Notes under the pieces: generated by a model | The model's input: only the letters and a program-made list of their open reading frames with translations | Databases searched by the model: none | Told to the model about the DNA's origin: nothing | Program-made: the position numbers and the translations under genes | Part shown: in pieces, positions 1 to 9,043 of the stretch | Layout of the letters: every line of letters starts with the position of its first letter | Position numbering within the stretch: position 1 is the stretch's first letter | Source of the DNA: Desulfobacula sp964636495 | GTDB taxonomy: Bacteria > Desulfobacterota > Desulfobacteria > Desulfobacterales > Desulfobacteraceae | Assembly (NCBI GenBank): GCA_964636495.1 | Contig: CAZWSL010000010.1 | Location: forward strand, 1 to 64,000 | DNA length: 64,000 nucleotides | Direction of reading: 5' to 3'

Positions 1-7
1 TTCAAAG

Positions 8-85
8 TGGCGTCCCCAAGGGGATTCGAACCCCTGTCGCCGGCGTGAAAGGCCGGTGTCCTGGACCAGGCTAGACGATGGGGAC
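8..85 (-). tRNA. tRNA-Glu (TTC)
   Basis: Read on the minus strand, this folds as a full cloverleaf. The acceptor stem GTCCCCA pairs with TGGGGAC, the anticodon loop is CTTTCAC with anticodon TTC (Glu), and the T-arm contains GGTTCGAATCC. A discriminator G and an encoded CCA follow. It lies 17 nt downstream of tRNA-Lys on the same strand, so the two are probably co-transcribed. The 3' end is 7 nt from the window edge, so further tRNAs may follow outside. Confidence 0.95.
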
Positions 86-102
86 GCAGTGTCCTTTTTT
101 AA

Positions 103-178
103 TGGTGGGCCGTGCTGGGCTCGAACCAGCGACTCTCTGCTTAAAAGGCAGATACTCTGCCAACTGAGTTAACGGCCC
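103..178 (-). tRNA. tRNA-Lys (TTT)
   Basis: The minus strand gives a complete 76-nt cloverleaf. It has a GGGCCGT acceptor strand, the D-arm sequence AGTTGGCAGAG, the anticodon loop CTTTTAA (anticodon TTT, Lys), a GGTTCGAGCC T-arm, discriminator A and encoded CCA. It precedes tRNA-Glu in a two-gene transcription unit. Confidence 0.95.
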
Positions 179-221
179 TTGGCATATCTAAGCTTTGGAA
201 CCAATCAAAAAAACAGGAAGA

Positions 222-249
222 ATTTATATGATTTAAAACGATTTGTCAA
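222..249 (-). promoter_or_regulatory. candidate sigma-70 promoter for the tRNA-Lys/tRNA-Glu unit
   Basis: On the minus strand a consensus -35 TTGACA (249-244) is followed after 15-16 nt by TATAAA/ATAAAT (228-222). The predicted start point would be about 35 nt upstream of tRNA-Lys. The spacer is at the short end of the normal range. This is a sequence match only. Confidence 0.5.
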
Positions 250-280
250 TAAGTTTTTAAAGCTTTTAGCTTTTTTTAAA

Positions 281-1822
281 TTATACATCCTGAACAAGGC
301 TGACTACATCTTCGGTTTCAACCCGCAGGAATGCTTTCACAACTTCAGGATCAAATTGTGAACCTGAATTTTCTTTTATGATTTCAATTGCTTTGTTTTT
401 TTCCATTCTGTTTCTATAGGCTCTGTCAGAAACCATTGCATCAAATGAATCAGCAACGGATAGAATACGGGCAAGGTTTGGAATTTCATCTCCCTTTAAA
501 CCATCAGGATACCCTTTTCCGTCAAACCGTTCATGATGATGCCTGATAATTGCCATCTCACTGTCCCACAATCCCATCCTGCTTATGATATCTGCTCCGA
601 TAACAGGATGCTCTTTTATCTTTTCAAACTCTTTCTCATTTAACTTGCCCGGTTTTAGAAGAATATCATCTCTTATTCCAATTTTCCCAATATCATGAAG
701 GCTGCCGGCAAAACTGATAACATTAAGTTCCTCATCATTGCACTTCATTTCCCCGGCAATCAGGTGTGCGTATTTTGCAACTCTTGTGGAGTGTTTTTTT
801 GTATAGAGATCTCTCACTTCAATTGCTGTCACAAATGCATACAGAGTTGCAAAAAGATTATCATTAATATTTTCATACAAGGCAATATTTTCAATTGCAG
901 ATGCTGCTTTCTGTGAAATAAAATTCATGTAATAGATATCTTTTGCATTAAACAACCTATCAGGGTTAAAGGAGAAAGCAGTTGCAACTCCAAAGATAGT
1001 GTCACGTATTTTTAACGGAACGATCATCATTGATTGGACCACATCATCAAGACATTCACTCTCGCCGGGTTTTGAAACAAGATACGGACTCTGATCTCTG
1101 TTCAAAGCATCAAGAACAAATTGATTTGCAGCATCAGAAAGATCATTGCCAAAAAGAGCAGTGACATCTTTATTTTCAATACCGCAATCTTTATTTACAA
1201 CAGATGAAAGCGTCTGCTCTTCTCCTGAATAAATATGAAAAAACATTTTATCCGCTTTCAGCTCTTCAATTCCAAGATTAACGATTCTGTTGAAAATACC
1301 AAGACCTGATTCACTGGAGGCAATATCCTCCATCACCCTGTTCAAGGTGTTGACTTCATCAATCTTTTCAAGCAGTTCCGTGTTCAGCTGTTTTAAGCGT
1401 TTTTGACGTTCAATCTCTTCCTTTAAAATCAGATTCTCAACAAACAGTCCTCGCTCCCTCAGGATTCTCTGAAGTGTCAACTCCATCTGGCTGAGATTAA
1501 CAGGTTTTATCAGGTAATCGACAACACCATTTTTCATTGTCTGTATGGAATTCTCAAGGGATGGGTATCCCGTCATTATTACCACAGGCAGGGTATTATC
1601 TTTTTCCCTTATTTTAGCTGCAAGGGTCAGTCCATCCATTTCAGGCATATTAATATCAGTAAACACGCAGTCAACTGAGATCTGTTCCAGAGTTTCAAGT
1701 GCTTCCACTCCATTGCCTGCAGTATACACTTCATATCCCATTCTCTGAAAAAAGCTTTCGGTCACATCAAGGATACTCTCTTCATCATCAACTATCAGAA
1801 TCTTTATTGAATTTTTATCCAT
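281..1822 (-). CDS. response regulator with GAF and HD-GYP domains (probable c-di-GMP phosphodiesterase)
   Basis: This 513-residue protein has three parts. Residues 1-120 are a receiver domain with the acidic DDEE pair, the phospho-acceptor Asp in TDINMPEMDG and the conserved Lys in LIKPVN. A coiled-coil linker and GAF-like region cover about 125-320. An HD-GYP domain covers about 325-500, with HDIGKIGI near residue 376, HHHERFDGKGYPDG near 428-440 and a later SVADSFDAM. HD-GYP proteins hydrolyse cyclic-di-GMP, and here phosphorylation of the receiver presumably controls that. No histidine kinase is adjacent, so the partner is unknown. All HD and GYP residues look intact. It is monocistronic in this window, with tRNA genes downstream on the same strand. 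Confidence 0.9.
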   Translation of the reverse strand: MDKNSIKILIVDDEESILDVTESFFQRMGYEVYTAGNGVEALETLEQISVDCVFTDINMPEMDGLTLAAKIREKDNTLPVVIMTGYPSLENSIQTMKNGVVDYLIKPVNLSQMELTLQRILRERGLFVENLILKEEIERQKRLKQLNTELLEKIDEVNTLNRVMEDIASSESGLGIFNRIVNLGIEELKADKMFFHIYSGEEQTLSSVVNKDCGIENKDVTALFGNDLSDAANQFVLDALNRDQSPYLVSKPGESECLDDVVQSMMIVPLKIRDTIFGVATAFSFNPDRLFNAKDIYYMNFISQKAASAIENIALYENINDNLFATLYAFVTAIEVRDLYTKKHSTRVAKYAHLIAGEMKCNDEELNVISFAGSLHDIGKIGIRDDILLKPGKLNEKEFEKIKEHPVIGADIISRMGLWDSEMAIIRHHHERFDGKGYPDGLKGDEIPNLARILSVADSFDAMVSDRAYRNRMEKNKAIEIIKENSGSQFDPEVVKAFLRVETEDVVSLVQDV

Positions 1823-2064
1823 CTTGAATGAACGTTTATCTTAAATTATGGTTTATTTAAGGATAATTTATCCAGGACTCTTGATATTATGTATATTAAA
1901 CACTCTATTTGATCAACAAAAATCAGCAACAAGCTCTATATCAAATAATAAAACTAATGGAACAGGAATCCAAAAGAAATTCAATTCTGTTCTACAGTAA
2001 CCAGTGGAGTTTATAAAATACAGCATTTAAGGAGATAGACGGCATGGAGCCTGAATCACCGGTT

Positions 2065-2904
2065 TCATTCAAACAGCAGGGCTGCATTATTCCCGAGTAT
2101 TTTCTTTTTCTGATCAAGGGATATACTGGAATGATCAATATCTTTATAATACCTGCCAGGTTCAAGCAGGGGAAAATCGGTTCCAAAAAGAACTTTGTCT
2201 TCAACTCCTGAGGATGCAGCAATGTCGTATATTGCCGGATCATATAAAAAAGGAGAGGCCGCTGTATCATACCATATATTTTTCAAGGTGGTTTTTGCTT
2301 CTCTCTTCATGATATTATAAAAGAACACCCCCCCTCCCCAGTGAGCAAGAATAATTTTATTATCAGAAAAAGTTTTAGCAAGCGTGTAGATCTGCTCCAT
2401 TGTTACAGGAGTTTTTCCGGGATATTTATGACCTACTGGTTCATTTACATGTATCATGCATGGAAGATTTCCATTTGCTGTCAACACTTCCATGACAGGT
2501 TCAAGTATGTCCAGTGCATTCTGATCTATTCCTGAAAGATAAAATGCCAGTTCTCCTGCACCGCAAAGTCCGGCTTTAATACATCTTTCAGTCTCTTCTG
2601 CAGCTCCTTTCCAGGCTGCATCAAAACATGCAAGTCCTTTGATTCTATCGGGATATTTCAGGACTGCTTCAATGATTGTATCATTGTTCAATTTTGCATA
2701 TTCAGGAGTGCGCCAGGGAAACCCGCAAATCACTGAAACATCAACGCCATATTTATCCATTGAGATCATCAGTTCCTCAATATTGCTTATTTTTGCCATG
2801 GCAGCGTTATAAAGGAGTGTAAACTCAGGTTCATTTTTAAAGTATAAGGAACGATCCTGTCTGACTTTCTCTGGAAAAACATGTGTATGTGAGTCAATAA
2901 TCAT
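2065..2904 (-). CDS. amidohydrolase-family metal-dependent hydrolase (amidohydrolase_2 type)
   Basis: This 279-residue TIM-barrel hydrolase carries the expected metal and catalytic positions in order. They are HTH in DSHTHVF at the N-terminus, a His in HVNEP near residue 152, a His in LAHWGGG near 193 and the catalytic Asp in FGTDFPLL near 242. This arrangement is typical of the ACMSD / 2-pyrone-4,6-dicarboxylate hydrolase branch, which act as decarboxylases or hydrolases on small aromatic or lactone substrates. The substrate cannot be read from sequence. It starts at ATG 2904, lies divergently from sirC with about 100 nt between, and has no functional partner nearby. Confidence 0.82.
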   Translation of the reverse strand: MIIDSHTHVFPEKVRQDRSLYFKNEPEFTLLYNAAMAKISNIEELMISMDKYGVDVSVICGFPWRTPEYAKLNNDTIIEAVLKYPDRIKGLACFDAAWKGAAEETERCIKAGLCGAGELAFYLSGIDQNALDILEPVMEVLTANGNLPCMIHVNEPVGHKYPGKTPVTMEQIYTLAKTFSDNKIILAHWGGGVFFYNIMKREAKTTLKNIWYDTAASPFLYDPAIYDIAASSGVEDKVLFGTDFPLLEPGRYYKDIDHSSISLDQKKKILGNNAALLFE

Positions 2905-3005
2905 ATTATCTATCCTGTAATATAATGAGGGTTAGATATTGAAAAAACTTAAAGAGCAATATATACTAAATGTTTTATGCAGACAAGGATTGAATAAAGG
3001 CGGCA

Positions 3006-3677
3006 ATGAAATACTATCCCGTATTCATGGATATAAACAGGAAACAGTGTCTTGTTGTGGGAGGCGGTGATGTTGGAGCACGAAAAGCGGCTACCCTGGA
3101 AAGATGCGGAGCAAAGGTCAGGATGGTAAGCAGGAGGTTCTCCAGCAGATGTGAAAGTTTAAAAACAACTTCCATTGATTTTCAGTTGAAAGATTATGAA
3201 AAAAAAGATGTCACGGGTATGTTTTTTGTATTTGCCGCCACTGACAATGCTTCTTTGAATCACGAGATAAAAAAGGATGCAGAAGAGCTGAATATTCTGT
3301 GCAATATAGCTGATTCTCCTGATAAAAGTGATTTTATACTGCCTTCAGTAGTTGAAAGAGGTGATCTTATCATGGCTGTCTCCACATCCGGATCCAGCCC
3401 TGCAATGGCAAAAAAAATCAGACAGGAGCTTGAACTCACTTTTGGGATGGAATATGCTCAGTTTTTAACCATAATGGGAAATATCAGAAAAAAACTTTTG
3501 TCATCAGGCCATGCTCCCGATGATCACAGACAGATATTCCATACTCTTATTGACAGGGGAATCCTGAATTTGATCAAAAACAGGGATATTAAAAAAATTG
3601 ATCCTGTCCTGCATGATACTCTTGGCAAAACATATTCATATCAGGATCTTATTTCTTCGGGGAGTGATGCGCAATGA
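3006..3677 (+). CDS. sirC: precorrin-2 dehydrogenase (SirC / CysG N-terminal / Met8 type)
   Basis: The 223-residue protein begins with a Rossmann NAD site, GGGDVGARKAATL (residues about 19-31). It continues with AATDNASLNHEI and CNIADSPDKSDFILPS, the Met8/CysG-N region that holds the catalytic Asp. It oxidises precorrin-2 to sirohydrochlorin, and in related proteins may also chelate iron. Sirohydrochlorin feeds siroheme for dissimilatory sulfite reductase and cobalamin, and in sulfate reducers the alternative siroheme route to heme. There is no fused SUMT methyltransferase domain, so the length fits stand-alone SirC. The stop overlaps the next start (ATGA), so it is the first gene of a sirC-ccsA-hemA operon. 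Confidence 0.9.
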   Translation: MKYYPVFMDINRKQCLVVGGGDVGARKAATLERCGAKVRMVSRRFSSRCESLKTTSIDFQLKDYEKKDVTGMFFVFAATDNASLNHEIKKDAEELNILCNIADSPDKSDFILPSVVERGDLIMAVSTSGSSPAMAKKIRQELELTFGMEYAQFLTIMGNIRKKLLSSGHAPDDHRQIFHTLIDRGILNLIKNRDIKKIDPVLHDTLGKTYSYQDLISSGSDAQ

Positions 3678-4507
3678 ATTCTCAGACAGCAGATATAGCG
3701 TTACAATTATCAATTATGCTCTATTTTGCAAGCATGGCAGGATATTTACTGTTTTTATTTAATCAGAAACAGGTGTGGCATAAAACCGCATTTTATATTA
3801 TTTCTGCAGCTATAGCATTCCACTTTTTAAGCATGATCATCTATACTGCAGCATTAAAACAGATTCCCGTTCAGAATCTTTCCCAGAACCTCTCTGCTGC
3901 ATCATTTTTTTTAGGATGTATGTTCCTTGTTTTCCAGTACAAATCTGATGTTAAGATTATTGGATTATTTGTCTCTATTGTGCTGTCTGCCACCATGCTC
4001 ATTGTATTGATACTTCCTGAAGCACCAATTGAAAAAAATTCGGTTTTAAAAGGGTTCTGGCTTTATTCACATATTGTTCTTGTATTTTCAGGAGAAGGTG
4101 CTCTGGCTCTGGCCTGTGGAACAGGAATCCTGTACCTGCTGCAGGAAAAAGGAATTAAAGCAAAAAATCCTGGATTTTTTTTCAAACGTCTTCCATCACT
4201 GGATCTTCTGGATAATGTCGGATACGCCTGTCTTACCACTGGATTTGCGTTGCTGACAATCGGACTTATATCAGGGTTTATATATGCAAAAACCATATGG
4301 GGAAGATTCTGGGGATGGGATCCAAAAGAGATATTTTCCATTGGAACGTGGTTTATATACGCTGCCCTGCTGCACCTTCGCCTCTATTCAGGATGGCGGG
4401 GAAGAAAATCTGCCATAATGACTATTATTGGTTTTTTCATAATTATATTCACTTTTATCGGGGTCAATCTATTGATCGGCGGACATCATCAGCCATTTAC
4501 AAAATAA
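3674..4507 (+). CDS. CcsA/HemX-family integral membrane protein linked to tetrapyrrole synthesis
   Basis: A 277-residue protein with about eight hydrophobic segments. Near residues 210-222 it carries the tryptophan-rich motif WGRFWGWDPKE that marks the CcsA/CcmC/CcmF heme-handling family, and a conserved His lies in the last periplasmic loop (LLHLRL). It is shorter than true CcsA and matches the HemX-like proteins often encoded beside hemA. In Bacillus, HemX controls the level of glutamyl-tRNA reductase. Position between sirC (ATGA overlap) and hemA (16 nt gap) supports either that role or cytochrome c assembly. The sequence alone does not decide between them. Confidence 0.8.
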   Translation: MNSQTADIALQLSIMLYFASMAGYLLFLFNQKQVWHKTAFYIISAAIAFHFLSMIIYTAALKQIPVQNLSQNLSAASFFLGCMFLVFQYKSDVKIIGLFVSIVLSATMLIVLILPEAPIEKNSVLKGFWLYSHIVLVFSGEGALALACGTGILYLLQEKGIKAKNPGFFFKRLPSLDLLDNVGYACLTTGFALLTIGLISGFIYAKTIWGRFWGWDPKEIFSIGTWFIYAALLHLRLYSGWRGRKSAIMTIIGFFIIIFTFIGVNLLIGGHHQPFTK

Positions 4508-4523
4508 AGAAGAACAGAGAATA

Positions 4524-5819
4524 ATGTCACATTCCAAAACACCTGAAATCATCCTTATCGGGGCAAATCATAAAACCGCACCTGTTGAACTGAGGGAGAA
4601 ACTATCCTTTTCCGGTGAAGAGACTATTGCAGCCCTTGAATTACTGAAAAAGGATAAAGACATTAAAGAGAGCCTTATATTCTCCACCTGCAACCGGACA
4701 GAAATCCTTTATCTTCCTGATAAAGGAGAAAAAATCAATAATACAATCAATTTTATTTCGCAACAGAGAAATATAGATATTTCTGAATTTAGAGACTCTC
4801 TATATATTTTAAAAAATGAGGATGCTTTTGAACACATATTCAAAGTTGCATCAAGTCTGGATTCAATGGTGGTTGGAGAGCCCCAGATTTTAGGTCAGGT
4901 AAAAGAGGCCTACCGGACAGCTGTCAGCAGCAACTCTTCGGGAGTATATCTCAACCGCCTGATGCATAAAGCTTTCAGCGTAGCAAAAAGGGTCAGAAAG
5001 GAGACTGGAATAGGAGATAATGCAGTATCTATCAGCTATGCTGCTATTGAACTTGCCAATAAAATTTTTTCAGATCTATCCCAGAAAAGCGTCATGCTCA
5101 TGGGAGCCGGTGAAATGGCTGAACTTGCTGTTGAGCATTTAATTTCAAACAGAGTAAAAAATATCGTGGTTGCAAACAGGACATTTAAAAATGCTGTGGA
5201 CCTTGCCGGAAAATTCAGCGGCCAGGCTGTAAAGTTTGAAGAGCGGCAGGATGCTTTAAATGACGTTGATATTATCATAAGCTCAACAGGTGCAACAGAG
5301 TATGTACTGACTAAAAAACAGGTGCAGCAAGCCATGAAAAAAAGACGTCACAATACACTTTTCTTCATTGATATTGCAGTTCCAAGGGATATTGATCCTG
5401 AGATTAACAACGTATCAAATGCCTATGTATATGATATTGATGATCTGAAAAACATTGTTGAATCGAACATTGATCAGAGGGGAAAAGAGAGAGTCAAGGC
5501 ACAAAGATTTATAGACGAGGCTGTGGTTAAATTTCAACAGTGGCTTGAAAGTCTTGCTGTTGTACCGACAATAAAAGCATTGAATGATAAAATGTCATCA
5601 ATCGTAGAAATTGAGTATAACAAAACCATTGCCGGTTTAAGCCATCTTTCACAAAAAGATATTGAGGCAGTCAGACGTATGGCCCGGGCTATTGCGAGCA
5701 GAACCATGCATGATCCTATCCTTTTTCTGCGCAACTGCGGCGATCATAGAGATGACAACCTCTATCTCAATATCAGCAGACAACTATTTAATCTGGACAT
5801 ACCTGAAGAAAAAAACTAG
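4524..5819 (+). CDS. hemA: glutamyl-tRNA reductase
   Basis: At 431 residues this is full length. The catalytic domain shows NHKTAPVELREKLSF and the nucleophilic Cys in STCNRTEI (about residue 55), followed by GEPQILGQVKEAY near 115. The NADPH domain starts near residue 190 with MGAGEMAELAVEHL, and a helical C-terminal dimerisation domain follows. The enzyme reduces glutamyl-tRNA(Glu) to glutamate-1-semialdehyde, the first committed step of C5-pathway tetrapyrrole synthesis. Co-transcription with sirC puts the first committed step and the siroheme branch under one promoter. A tRNA-Glu gene lies 4.4 kb away, but that is probably coincidence. Confidence 0.96.
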   Translation: MSHSKTPEIILIGANHKTAPVELREKLSFSGEETIAALELLKKDKDIKESLIFSTCNRTEILYLPDKGEKINNTINFISQQRNIDISEFRDSLYILKNEDAFEHIFKVASSLDSMVVGEPQILGQVKEAYRTAVSSNSSGVYLNRLMHKAFSVAKRVRKETGIGDNAVSISYAAIELANKIFSDLSQKSVMLMGAGEMAELAVEHLISNRVKNIVVANRTFKNAVDLAGKFSGQAVKFEERQDALNDVDIIISSTGATEYVLTKKQVQQAMKKRRHNTLFFIDIAVPRDIDPEINNVSNAYVYDIDDLKNIVESNIDQRGKERVKAQRFIDEAVVKFQQWLESLAVVPTIKALNDKMSSIVEIEYNKTIAGLSHLSQKDIEAVRRMARAIASRTMHDPILFLRNCGDHRDDNLYLNISRQLFNLDIPEEKN

Positions 5820-5907
5820 CTGTATTTTTACTCTTTACTTTTCATAAAATTCCAGTATAATTGATCATTTGATGTTTCTTAATCTAAAAAAATGAAGGGC
5901 ATGTATA

Positions 5908-6270
5908 ATGGAAAAGAAAGATTTAGATTTTTTTAGAAATCTTTTAAATGACAGACTTCAAGAACTGCTATCCCATGCAGATGATACGGTAACCGGAATG
6001 ACCAAACAGAAGGAAAATTTTCCAGATCCAACAGACAGAGCAGCACATGAGGCAAACAGAAGTTTTGAACTTCGTATCCGGGACAGAGAGCATAAATTGA
6101 TCAAAAAAATCAAAAAAACCCTTACTCGTATTGACAATGGGACATTTGGAATATGTGAAGTGTGCGAAGAAGAAATCTCCCTGAAACGGCTTCAGGCAAG
6201 ACCTGTGACTACACAGTGCATTGAATGTAAAACACATGGTGAAGAGATGGAGAAGGCACTTGGCATTTAA
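5908..6270 (+). CDS. DksA/TraR-family C4 zinc-finger transcription factor
   Basis: This 120-residue protein has an N-terminal coiled-coil region and a C-terminal four-cysteine zinc finger, CEVC...CIEC with 17 residues between the pairs, preceded by the family signature GTFGICEVC. DksA-type proteins enter the RNA polymerase secondary channel and, with ppGpp, adjust rRNA and amino-acid promoter activity. The acidic coiled-coil tip of E. coli DksA (DxxDxA) is matched here approximately by DPTDRAA near residues 35-41, which suggests a functional tip. It is shorter than E. coli DksA (151 aa). It sits 30 nt upstream of the PHP-RNase III gene on the same strand and may be co-transcribed with it. A rel gene is also present at 45.8 kb. 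Confidence 0.87.
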   Translation: MEKKDLDFFRNLLNDRLQELLSHADDTVTGMTKQKENFPDPTDRAAHEANRSFELRIRDREHKLIKKIKKTLTRIDNGTFGICEVCEEEISLKRLQARPVTTQCIECKTHGEEMEKALGI

Positions 6271-6300
6271 TCTGTCCAAAAAATCAAACAGGACAGCCCA

Positions 6301-7863
6301 TTGATTGACCTTCATATACATTCTACTGCTTCAGATGGATCTCTAAAGCCTCTGGAGATTATAGATCTGGCAAAAACCAGAAAACTTCAGGCTGTTTCTT
6401 TAACTGATCATGATACAATAGATGGTGCCAAGGAGATATTGAAACAGTCCCATGTGTCTGATCCGGAATTTATCACCGGTGTTGAAATTTCCTGTTCTCC
6501 ACCACCGGAATTCAAAAACCTTGGAAGTATTCATCTTCTTGGTTATGGATTCTCTGTTCATGATAAAAATCTCAATGAAATGCTTGAAAAAGCAAAACAT
6601 TCAAGGAACAACAGAAATCCGGAAATTGTTAAAAAACTAAATTCTGCCGGGTTTGATTTTTCCATTGAACAGGTTGATAAGCGATTCGGCGCCAGACAGA
6701 CTGGAAGGCCGCATATCGCTGAATTCATGGTGGAAAAAGGGTATGTTAAAAATTTTGACGAAGCATTTGACAAATACCTTGGCAAGGGAAAACCAGCTTA
6801 CGTGGATAAATATAAAGCCACATGTCACAAAGCCATAAAAACGATTCTCAATGCAGGTGGCATACCTGTATTAGCACATCCCGGACTGCTGCCCTATAAC
6901 AGCAGCCATCAGGCTGAGGATTTTATTGATGCCCTTATTAAAAGCGGGCTTCAAGGTCTGGAAGTTTATTATACTGATCATGATGCTTCCCTGACATCTT
7001 TTTACAGGAAACTTGCCGTTAGAAAAAAACTGCTGATTACAGGAGGTTCAGACTTTCACGGAGAATTTAATAAAGGGGTTGATCTGGGTACAGGCATGAA
7101 TAATCTCGACATTAATTATTCTTTGTTTAAAGAACTGATCATCCACCTTGAAAAAATCAGGGAAGCATACAGCAAATTACATATCCTGGAAAATAACATA
7201 GGATATTCATTCCAGGATAAGACACTTCTGAACACTGCGCTTTGTCATAGATCCTACCTTAATGAAAACCAGAACAAATGTACCATGGACAATGAACGTC
7301 TGGAATTTTTAGGAGATGCTGTATTAGGGCTGTGCACAGGACATATATTAATGGAAAAGATTCCCCAGGGAAGTGAAGGGGAACTTTCTAAACTGAGATC
7401 CAATCTTGTAAGTGAACCTGGTCTTGCAGATATTGCAAGATCTATTGATCTTGGCAGATTTATACTGCTTGGAAAAGGAGAAGAGCTTTCCAGAGGATTT
7501 GACAAGGATTCCATACTGTCTGACACCTTTGAGGCAGTAATAGCAGCAGTATATCTTGATGCAGGATTTAAGACAATCCATGAGCTTATCAGCACCCTTT
7601 TCTCCCGTCACCTTCAAAAAGCTTTATCAAAAGAAAATATCATTGATTATAAAAGCATGCTGCAGGAGCTGGTACAGGATAAAGGCACTCCGCCACCCCA
7701 ATACAGGGTTGACAATGAAACAGGCCCGGACCATGATAAGACATTTGAAATCAGCCTGAGCCTGCAGGGTTTTAAATCCACAGGCAGCGGGAAAAACAAA
7801 AAGGCTGCAGAACAGAATGCAGCAAAAAATATCCTGAAAATTATTAAGAAAAAAACACCTTAA
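6301..7863 (+). CDS. rnc: PHP-domain phosphoesterase / ribonuclease III fusion
   Basis: One uninterrupted 520-codon frame holds two complete enzymes. Residues 1 to about 285 are a PHP domain of the TrpH/YciV type: DLHIHSTASDGS at the start, LTDHDT near 37, GVEIS near 60, AHPG near 191 and GSDFHG near 248. Residues about 294-440 are RNase III with signature ERLEFLGDAVL near 332 and the second catalytic Glu in DTFEAV near 410. Residues 449-516 are the dsRNA-binding domain. The start is TTG 6301, seven nt after AGGA, and no good internal start precedes the RNase III part. YciV of E. coli (RNase AM) trims 5' ends of rRNAs and RNase III cuts the rRNA precursor, so a joint rRNA-maturation enzyme is a reasonable inference. 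The PHP part could instead act on nucleotides. rnc refers to the C-terminal half. Confidence 0.9.
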   Translation: MIDLHIHSTASDGSLKPLEIIDLAKTRKLQAVSLTDHDTIDGAKEILKQSHVSDPEFITGVEISCSPPPEFKNLGSIHLLGYGFSVHDKNLNEMLEKAKHSRNNRNPEIVKKLNSAGFDFSIEQVDKRFGARQTGRPHIAEFMVEKGYVKNFDEAFDKYLGKGKPAYVDKYKATCHKAIKTILNAGGIPVLAHPGLLPYNSSHQAEDFIDALIKSGLQGLEVYYTDHDASLTSFYRKLAVRKKLLITGGSDFHGEFNKGVDLGTGMNNLDINYSLFKELIIHLEKIREAYSKLHILENNIGYSFQDKTLLNTALCHRSYLNENQNKCTMDNERLEFLGDAVLGLCTGHILMEKIPQGSEGELSKLRSNLVSEPGLADIARSIDLGRFILLGKGEELSRGFDKDSILSDTFEAVIAAVYLDAGFKTIHELISTLFSRHLQKALSKENIIDYKSMLQELVQDKGTPPPQYRVDNETGPDHDKTFEISLSLQGFKSTGSGKNKKAAEQNAAKNILKIIKKKTP

Positions 7864-8924
7864 TGACCTCATCCATACAGCTGGCTGAAAAACCACTGAT
7901 CATTCCTGTATTTATCCCGCATTCAGGATGCCCACATCAATGTGCATTCTGCAATCAATCCATAATCACTTCCCAGAAACCTGAACTGCCTGAAAAAGAT
8001 CAAATTGATACCATTATAACAGAATATCTACAGTATAAAGGGAGAAGAAAAAGAGTTGAGCTTGCCTTTTTTGGAGGAAATTTTCTTGGATTACCCCATA
8101 ACACTATTGTTAATCTGCTTGATCTGATTGATCCATATATCGGTAAAAACAAAATTCACGGCATAAGATTTTCCACCCGGCCAGACACCATTAACAGGCA
8201 GACACTTGAGCTTGTCAGATCTTACCCCATATCTGTCATTGAGCTTGGCGTACAATCCATGAATGATGACGTATTATTAAAGGCAAAAAGGGGGCACTCT
8301 GCAGATGACACCATAACAGCGGTCAATCTTTTGAAAAAATATTCATTTCAGACAGGTGTACAGATTATGGTCGGCCTGCCAGGAGACAACGAGGCCTCAT
8401 TATTGAAAAGCACAGAGCAGTTAGTCAGCCTTGCCCCTGATTTTGCAAGAATATATCCATTAATGGTATTAAAGGGAAGCCTTCTGGAACAGTGGTATAA
8501 AAATGGTTCATACAACCCGTTGGATCTTGAGCAGTGTATCAGGCTTGTAAAAAAGACATATCAGATATTTCAGAATGCTAAGATAGATGTTATCAGAATG
8601 GGTCTGCAGGCTTCGGATATGATGGAAGATGAGTCAGTTGTTCTGGCAGGCCCCTGGCACCCCGCTTTTGGTCACCTTGTTCTTTCCAGCATTTTTTATG
8701 ACATAGTGTGCTGCAGAATTGAGAGCTACCCCGCCCTTCCCCGATCAGGCAGACTGGTTTTAAGTGTCCATCCTGCCTCGGAATCCAGATTAAGGGGTTA
8801 TAAAAACAATAATTTAAAAAAACTAAAAAAGAGATATCCCGATTTTGATTTCTCAGTCAGGCTGGATGGCAACACACCCGTTAACCAGTTAGGCCGGATA
8901 TTTATCGAGTCAGCTTTGCCTTAG
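7863..8924 (+). CDS. radical SAM protein, Elp3-like
   Basis: The 353-residue protein has a radical SAM cluster motif in SGCPHQCAFCNQ (Cys at about residues 22, 26 and 29, CxxxCxxC). It continues with AFFGGNFLGL, a GGE-like SAM-binding motif with Glu replaced by Asn, and VGLPGD, and then resembles the Elp3/oxygen-independent coproporphyrinogen oxidase fold. Related Elp3-like radical SAM genes lie next to rnc in several bacterial lineages, but their function is not established. The start ATG overlaps the rnc stop by one base (TAATG), so the two are translationally coupled. No acetyltransferase domain is present, so it is not a full Elp3. Confidence 0.82.
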   Translation: MTSSIQLAEKPLIIPVFIPHSGCPHQCAFCNQSIITSQKPELPEKDQIDTIITEYLQYKGRRKRVELAFFGGNFLGLPHNTIVNLLDLIDPYIGKNKIHGIRFSTRPDTINRQTLELVRSYPISVIELGVQSMNDDVLLKAKRGHSADDTITAVNLLKKYSFQTGVQIMVGLPGDNEASLLKSTEQLVSLAPDFARIYPLMVLKGSLLEQWYKNGSYNPLDLEQCIRLVKKTYQIFQNAKIDVIRMGLQASDMMEDESVVLAGPWHPAFGHLVLSSIFYDIVCCRIESYPALPRSGRLVLSVHPASESRLRGYKNNNLKKLKKRYPDFDFSVRLDGNTPVNQLGRIFIESALP

Positions 8925-9043
8925 CAGTAAAAAATAGGATGTGAAGCTGAGATCTCCCGTTGCAAGTAGCCTGTATTGCAGCATAAAAGTAAAATCAACC
9001 TGCCTGAATGGTGATATTTCCTACCACTGTAATCCACTTTTTC

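Noticed and set aside
179..280. Rho-independent terminator after the HD-GYP gene
   Set aside because: A short stem AAAGC/GCTTT exists on the minus strand, but it is followed by A residues, not a T-run.
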